Below, piece by piece: positions 7,084-10,367 of a DNA stretch of 10,367 nucleotides. The stretch lies in the NCBI GenBank assembly GCA_016873405.1, contig VGXH01000029.1, positions 1-10,367 of the forward strand, read 5' to 3'. A model generated the notes under the pieces. The model saw nothing but the letters and a program-made list of their open reading frames with translations, did no database searches and had not been told where the DNA came from. The position numbers and the translations under genes were made by a program. The stretch is from a bacterium (GTDB lineage: Bacteria; Krumholzibacteriota; Krumholzibacteria; LZORAL124-64-63). Position 1 is the first letter of the stretch. Every line of letters starts with the position of its first letter.

Positions 7084-8196
7084 ATGCACAAGATCGCGTG
7101 GTTGCCCGGTGACGGGGTCGGCGTCGAGGTCATGGAGGCCACCAGGATCTGTCTGGACGCGGTGAAGTTCGAGGCCACCTACACCCACGGCGACATCGGC
7201 TGGGAATTCTGGCGCCAGGAGGGCGACGCCCTGCCCGAGCGCACCGTCAAGCTGCTGCAGAACTCGCACGCGGCCCTCTTCGGCGCCATCACCTCCAAGC
7301 CGGTGAAGGATTCCGAGAGCGAGCTGATCCCCGAGCTGCAGGGCAAGGGCCTCATCTACCGCAGCCCGATCGTGCGGATGCGCCAGCTCTTCGACCTCTA
7401 CACCTGCCTGCGCCCCTGCAAGGCGTACCCGGGCAACGCGCTCAACTATCAGGAGGGGATCGACCTGGTGGTGTTCCGCGAGAACACCGAGGACCTCTAC
7501 GCCGGCGTCGAGTTCAGCCCCGTGCCGGCCGAAGTGAAGGACGTCCTGACCAGGCTCAGCAAGCCCTTCGGGCATTTCGCGAAGATGCAGGACGGCACCT
7601 ACGCGATCACCTGCAAGATCAACAGCCAGGCCGGTTGCGAGCGCATCATCCGCGCGGCGTTCGAGCACGCCAAGCGCTTCAACTACCCGAAGGTCACCAT
7701 CATCCACAAGGCCAACGTGGTGCGGGCCACCGAGGGCATGTTCCTGGAGGCGGGACGGCGCATCGCCAAGGACTACCCCGGGATCCAGATGGACGACGCG
7801 AACATCGACGCGATCTGCATGTGGCTGCTGAAGAACCCCAAGAGCTACAGCGTGCTGGTGGCGACCAACATGTTCGGCGACATCGTCAGCGACCTGGCGG
7901 CGCAGATGGTGGGCGGCCTCGGCTTCGGCTGCTCCGGCAACATCGGCGACAAGCTCGCGGTCTTCGAGCCGACCCACGGCAGCGCGCCGAAGTACGCCGG
8001 CCAGTACAAGGTCAATCCGATCGCGACCATCCTGGCGGGCAAGATGATGCTGGACTGGCTGGGGGAGACCGAGAAGGGCGCGCGCCTGGAGAAGGCCGTC
8101 GCGGCGGTCATCGCCGAGCGGAAGGTGCTCACCTACGACATGGGCGGCAGCGCCACCACGCTGGAGATGGGCGAGGCGATCGCGCGGAAGCTCTAG
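7084..8196 (+). CDS. Isocitrate/isopropylmalate/homoisocitrate-type beta-decarboxylating dehydrogenase
   Basis: The 370-residue product belongs to the family that oxidises a (2R,3S)-2-hydroxyacid and decarboxylates the intermediate with NAD(P) and a divalent metal. Family landmarks are PGDGVG (8-13), FRENTEDLYAG (131-141) with the catalytic Y139, HKAN with the catalytic K209, and metal ligands D242 and D266/D270 (NMFGDIVSDLAA). The substrate loop reads RSPIVRMRQLFDLYTCLRP (93-111). Isocitrate dehydrogenases carry SLN at its start, so SPIVxxR looks more like homoisocitrate dehydrogenase. The cofactor loop reads PKYAGQYKVNP (302-312), with the Lys-Tyr that marks NADP-dependent isocitrate dehydrogenase in E. 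coli. The substrate is therefore uncertain: isocitrate, homoisocitrate, 3-methylmalate or similar. Its GGGAGGGAG Shine-Dalgarno has somewhat long spacing. It is the first gene of the operon, 17 nt before the lyase. Confidence 0.93.
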   Translation: MHKIAWLPGDGVGVEVMEATRICLDAVKFEATYTHGDIGWEFWRQEGDALPERTVKLLQNSHAALFGAITSKPVKDSESELIPELQGKGLIYRSPIVRMRQLFDLYTCLRPCKAYPGNALNYQEGIDLVVFRENTEDLYAGVEFSPVPAEVKDVLTRLSKPFGHFAKMQDGTYAITCKINSQAGCERIIRAAFEHAKRFNYPKVTIIHKANVVRATEGMFLEAGRRIAKDYPGIQMDDANIDAICMWLLKNPKSYSVLVATNMFGDIVSDLAAQMVGGLGFGCSGNIGDKLAVFEPTHGSAPKYAGQYKVNPIATILAGKMMLDWLGETEKGARLEKAVAAVIAERKVLTYDMGGSATTLEMGEAIARKL

Positions 8197-8213
8197 CCGG
8201 GCGGAGGTTCGCG

Positions 8214-9113
8214 ATGCAGGCGATCATCGTGCACGAGGTCGGACCGCGCGACGGGCTGCAGGCGGAGCCGCAGGTCGTCGCGACGGCGAAGAAGCTCGAG
8301 TGGATCCGCGCCTGCGTCGCGGCGGGTGTCGACATCGTCCAGGTTGGCTCCTTCGTGCACCCGGAGAAGGTGCCGCAGATGGCCGACACGGACGAACTGT
8401 TCCGCGCGCTGGCGGCCGAGAGGCCGGAGGGGACCGTCCTCTCCGGCCTCGTGCTCAACGAGAAGGGGCTCGAGCGCGGCCTGGCGTGCGGAGTGGGGCT
8501 GTTCTGCCTGGGCGTCTCGGCCTCCGACACGCACAAAAGCAAGAACACGGGGATGTCCACCGCGGAGGCCCAGGCGCGCATCGTGGCCGCCGCGCGCGAG
8601 GCGGTGGCCGCCGGCAAGGCGGTGCAGGTCTCGGTGCAGAGCGCGTTCGGGTGCGGCTTCGAGGGGCGCATCCCCGCCGACCGGGTGCTGGACATCGTGC
8701 GGGCCTACGCGGAGGCGGGGCTCATGAGCATCAGCCTGGCCGACACGGCCGGGCACGCGCATCCCCACCAGGTGCGCGAGCTGTTCGGCCGCATCCGGGA
8801 GATCTCGCCGGCGATCCGCTGCACCCCCCACTTCCACGACACCTACGGCCTGGGCCTGGCCAACGTCTTCGCGGCGCTCGAAGCCGGGGTCACCAGCTTC
8901 GAGACGTCGTTCGCGGGGCTCGGCGGCTGCCCGTTCACGAAGGTGGCGGCGGGCAACGTCGCCACCGAGGACTTCGTGCACGCGCTGCGCCGTCGCGGGC
9001 TCAGGTCGGAGATCGACCTGGACGGCCTGGTCGAGCTGGCCCGCGACGTGGCCGGGCACTTCGGACGGGAGATGCCGGGCCGGGTCCACCGGACCGGCCC
9101 GCTTTCCTACTGA
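8214..9113 (+). CDS. HMG-CoA-lyase-family enzyme (DRE-TIM metallolyase)
   Basis: The 299-residue product matches hydroxymethylglutaryl-CoA lyase along its whole length. It has GPRDGLQ (10-16, with catalytic R12 and metal ligand D13), the HFHDTYG metal-binding pair H206/H208, the loop cysteine C239 in GLGGCPF, and GNVATED with N248. These enzymes cleave an acyl-CoA carrying a tertiary hydroxyl: HMG-CoA to acetyl-CoA and acetoacetate, or in relatives (R)-citramalyl-CoA to acetyl-CoA and pyruvate. The residue matching human E72 is Q43 (IVQVGSFVHPEKVPQM). I recall Gln here in a bacterial subgroup, so this may reflect a different substrate. GGAGG lies 6 nt before the ATG and the upstream gene ends 17 nt away, so it is co-transcribed. 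The CoA-transferase just downstream could supply its CoA-thioester substrate. Length is standard and there is no signal peptide. Confidence 0.93.
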   Translation: MQAIIVHEVGPRDGLQAEPQVVATAKKLEWIRACVAAGVDIVQVGSFVHPEKVPQMADTDELFRALAAERPEGTVLSGLVLNEKGLERGLACGVGLFCLGVSASDTHKSKNTGMSTAEAQARIVAAAREAVAAGKAVQVSVQSAFGCGFEGRIPADRVLDIVRAYAEAGLMSISLADTAGHAHPHQVRELFGRIREISPAIRCTPHFHDTYGLGLANVFAALEAGVTSFETSFAGLGGCPFTKVAAGNVATEDFVHALRRRGLRSEIDLDGLVELARDVAGHFGREMPGRVHRTGPLSY

Positions 9114-9144
9114 CCGCCGGCGAGGCGGGGAGGCAGAGACTGCG

Positions 9145-10350
9145 ATGACGAGCAAGCCGCGCATTCTCGAAGGGGTCAAGGTCCTGGACCTGACGAACGT
9201 CCTGTCCGGTCCGTTCGCCTCGCTGCACCTGGCGCTGCTGGGGGCCGAGGTGATCAAGATCGAGAACCCGAGGGACGGCGACCTGGCCCGCAAGCTGGGC
9301 ATCGTCCCGGAGTACAACCAGAAGCTCATGGGGACGAGCTTCCTGGCCCAGAACGCGAACAAGAAGTCGGTGACCCTCAACACCAAGAGCCCCGAAGGCC
9401 GGGAGATCTTCCTGCGCCTGGCGAAGGACGCCGACGTCGTGATCGAGAACTTCCGGCCGGGGGTGATGGACCGCCTCGGGATCGGCTACTCGGTGCTGCG
9501 CGAGGTCAACCCCCGCCTGGTCTACTGCGCCATCTCCGGCTTCGGGCAGACCGGCCCGGACGCCGACAAGCCGGCCTACGACCAGATCATCCAGGGGCTC
9601 TCGGGCGAGATGTCGATCAACGGCGACGAGCGCCTGACGCCGCTGCGCGCCGGCTTCCCGGTCTGCGACACGGTGGGCGGGCTGAACGCCGCCTTCGCCG
9701 TGATGGCGGCGCTCTACCACCGCGAGCGCACCGGGCAGGGTCAAAGCCTCGACGTGGCGCTGCTCGATTCCATCATGCCGCTCATGGGGTGGGTGGCCGC
9801 GAACCTGCTGATCGGGGGCGAGGAGCCCGTGGTGATGGGCAACGACAACTTCACCGCGGCGCCGAGCGGCACCTTCCGGACGCTGGACGGCCACGTCAAC
9901 ATCGCCGCGAACAAGCAGGAGCAGTGGGAGGCCGTCTGCGACGTGCTGGAACTGCCCGGGCTGAAGACCGACCCGCGGTTCCAGGAGCGCGACACGCGGA
10001 AGAAGAACCGCCGGGCGCTCACCCCGCTGCTCGAGGATCGGCTCGCGACGAAGCCGACGGCGCACTGGGTGACGGCGCTCAACGCGCGCGACGTGCCCAG
10101 CGGCGAGATCCTGAGCCTGAAGGAGGCGCTGCGGCAGCCGCAGGTCCGGCATCGCGGCGTCCTGCAGAAGACCGACGTTCCCGGCCTCGGCGAGATCGAC
10201 GTCTTCGGCCTGACGGGGGTGTTCGACGGGGCCGACGGGTCCGTGGCGACGCCGCCGCCGACGCTGGGGCAGCACAACGCCGAGGTGCTCGGCCGCCTGG
10301 GTCTGGGCGAGGTCGAACTGGCGCAACTGAAGGCAAAGGCCGTGATCTAG
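9145..10350 (+). CDS. Class III (CaiB/BaiF family) CoA-transferase
   Basis: The 401-residue product has the family features. The start is ILEGVKVLDLTNVLSGPFAS, followed by LLGAEVIKIENP (31-42), VVIENFRPGVMDRLGIGY (98-115) and PAYDQIIQGLSG (143-154). FPVCDTVGG (171-179) then leads into the ALYHRERTGQGQ block. D175 is the expected catalytic aspartate, equivalent to D169 of formyl-CoA transferase. Such enzymes move CoA between carboxylic acids, often from succinyl-CoA, in the cytoplasm. Relatives activate glutarate, HMG, citramalate, carnitine, oxalate and others, and the sequence alone does not decide between them. Next to an HMGL-type lyase, HMG or (R)-citramalate is the best guess. It starts 31 nt after the lyase, with GGGGAGG about 11 nt before the ATG, and is probably the third gene of the operon. 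Only 17 nt follow it in the window, so further operon genes may lie beyond. Confidence 0.95.
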   Translation: MTSKPRILEGVKVLDLTNVLSGPFASLHLALLGAEVIKIENPRDGDLARKLGIVPEYNQKLMGTSFLAQNANKKSVTLNTKSPEGREIFLRLAKDADVVIENFRPGVMDRLGIGYSVLREVNPRLVYCAISGFGQTGPDADKPAYDQIIQGLSGEMSINGDERLTPLRAGFPVCDTVGGLNAAFAVMAALYHRERTGQGQSLDVALLDSIMPLMGWVAANLLIGGEEPVVMGNDNFTAAPSGTFRTLDGHVNIAANKQEQWEAVCDVLELPGLKTDPRFQERDTRKKNRRALTPLLEDRLATKPTAHWVTALNARDVPSGEILSLKEALRQPQVRHRGVLQKTDVPGLGEIDVFGLTGVFDGADGSVATPPPTLGQHNAEVLGRLGLGEVELAQLKAKAVI

Positions 10351-10367
10351 GGTTCGGCGTCGAAAAA

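Noticed and set aside
6993..7112. An upstream frame starting at an ATG in the leader of the dehydrogenase gene
   Set aside because: No good ribosome binding site; composition is Gly/Ala/Arg-rich and it overlaps the real start out of frame.
9001..10326. A 441-codon open frame on the minus strand
   Set aside because: Antisense shadow of the CoA-transferase and lyase genes, with no recognisable domain.

Overview
This is a high-GC bacterial window (G or C at most third codon positions) holding eight protein-coding genes. One is cut by the left edge. I see no tRNA, rRNA, CRISPR array or mobile element. The organism cannot be fixed from the sequence. A secreted transglutaminase-like protein, an octaheme HAO-like cytochrome and an HICDH-like dehydrogenase in one GC-rich neighbourhood would suit an environmental, metagenome-type lineage, for example one of the FCB-group candidate phyla, but that is a guess.

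Left part (1-4137): two genes read leftward. The first (2276 to beyond position 1) is a large exported protein with a signal peptide and a transglutaminase-like Cys-His-Asp domain. The second (4077-2521) is an exported octaheme c-type cytochrome that resembles hydroxylamine oxidoreductase (HAO) and carries a 21-bp tandem repeat just behind its signal peptide. The 244-bp gap between them holds no gene and no convincing terminator.

Middle (4138-5907): a rightward two-gene unit of a tiny PspC-domain membrane protein overlapping by 8 nt a cytoplasmic GH13 alpha-amylase-type enzyme. A sigma70-like promoter and a strong Shine-Dalgarno precede it. The 293-bp divergent region between it and the cytochrome also has a 13-bp palindrome and 12-bp tandem repeats.

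Right part (5924-10350): a leftward LysR regulator of the GcvA type is divergent from a rightward three-gene operon. The operon encodes an isocitrate/isopropylmalate/homoisocitrate-type dehydrogenase, an HMG-CoA-lyase-family enzyme and a class III (CaiB/BaiF) CoA-transferase. A perfect 7-bp inverted repeat with a 5-nt spacer, matching the LysR T-N11-A rule, lies just upstream of lysR. The pairing of a class III CoA-transferase with an HMGL-type lyase points to CoA activation and then retro-aldol cleavage of a branched hydroxy-acid such as 3-hydroxy-3-methylglutarate or (R)-citramalate, probably controlled by the LysR protein. The regulator and this operon are the most interesting part of the window. 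The rest looks like ordinary genes in unusual combinations.
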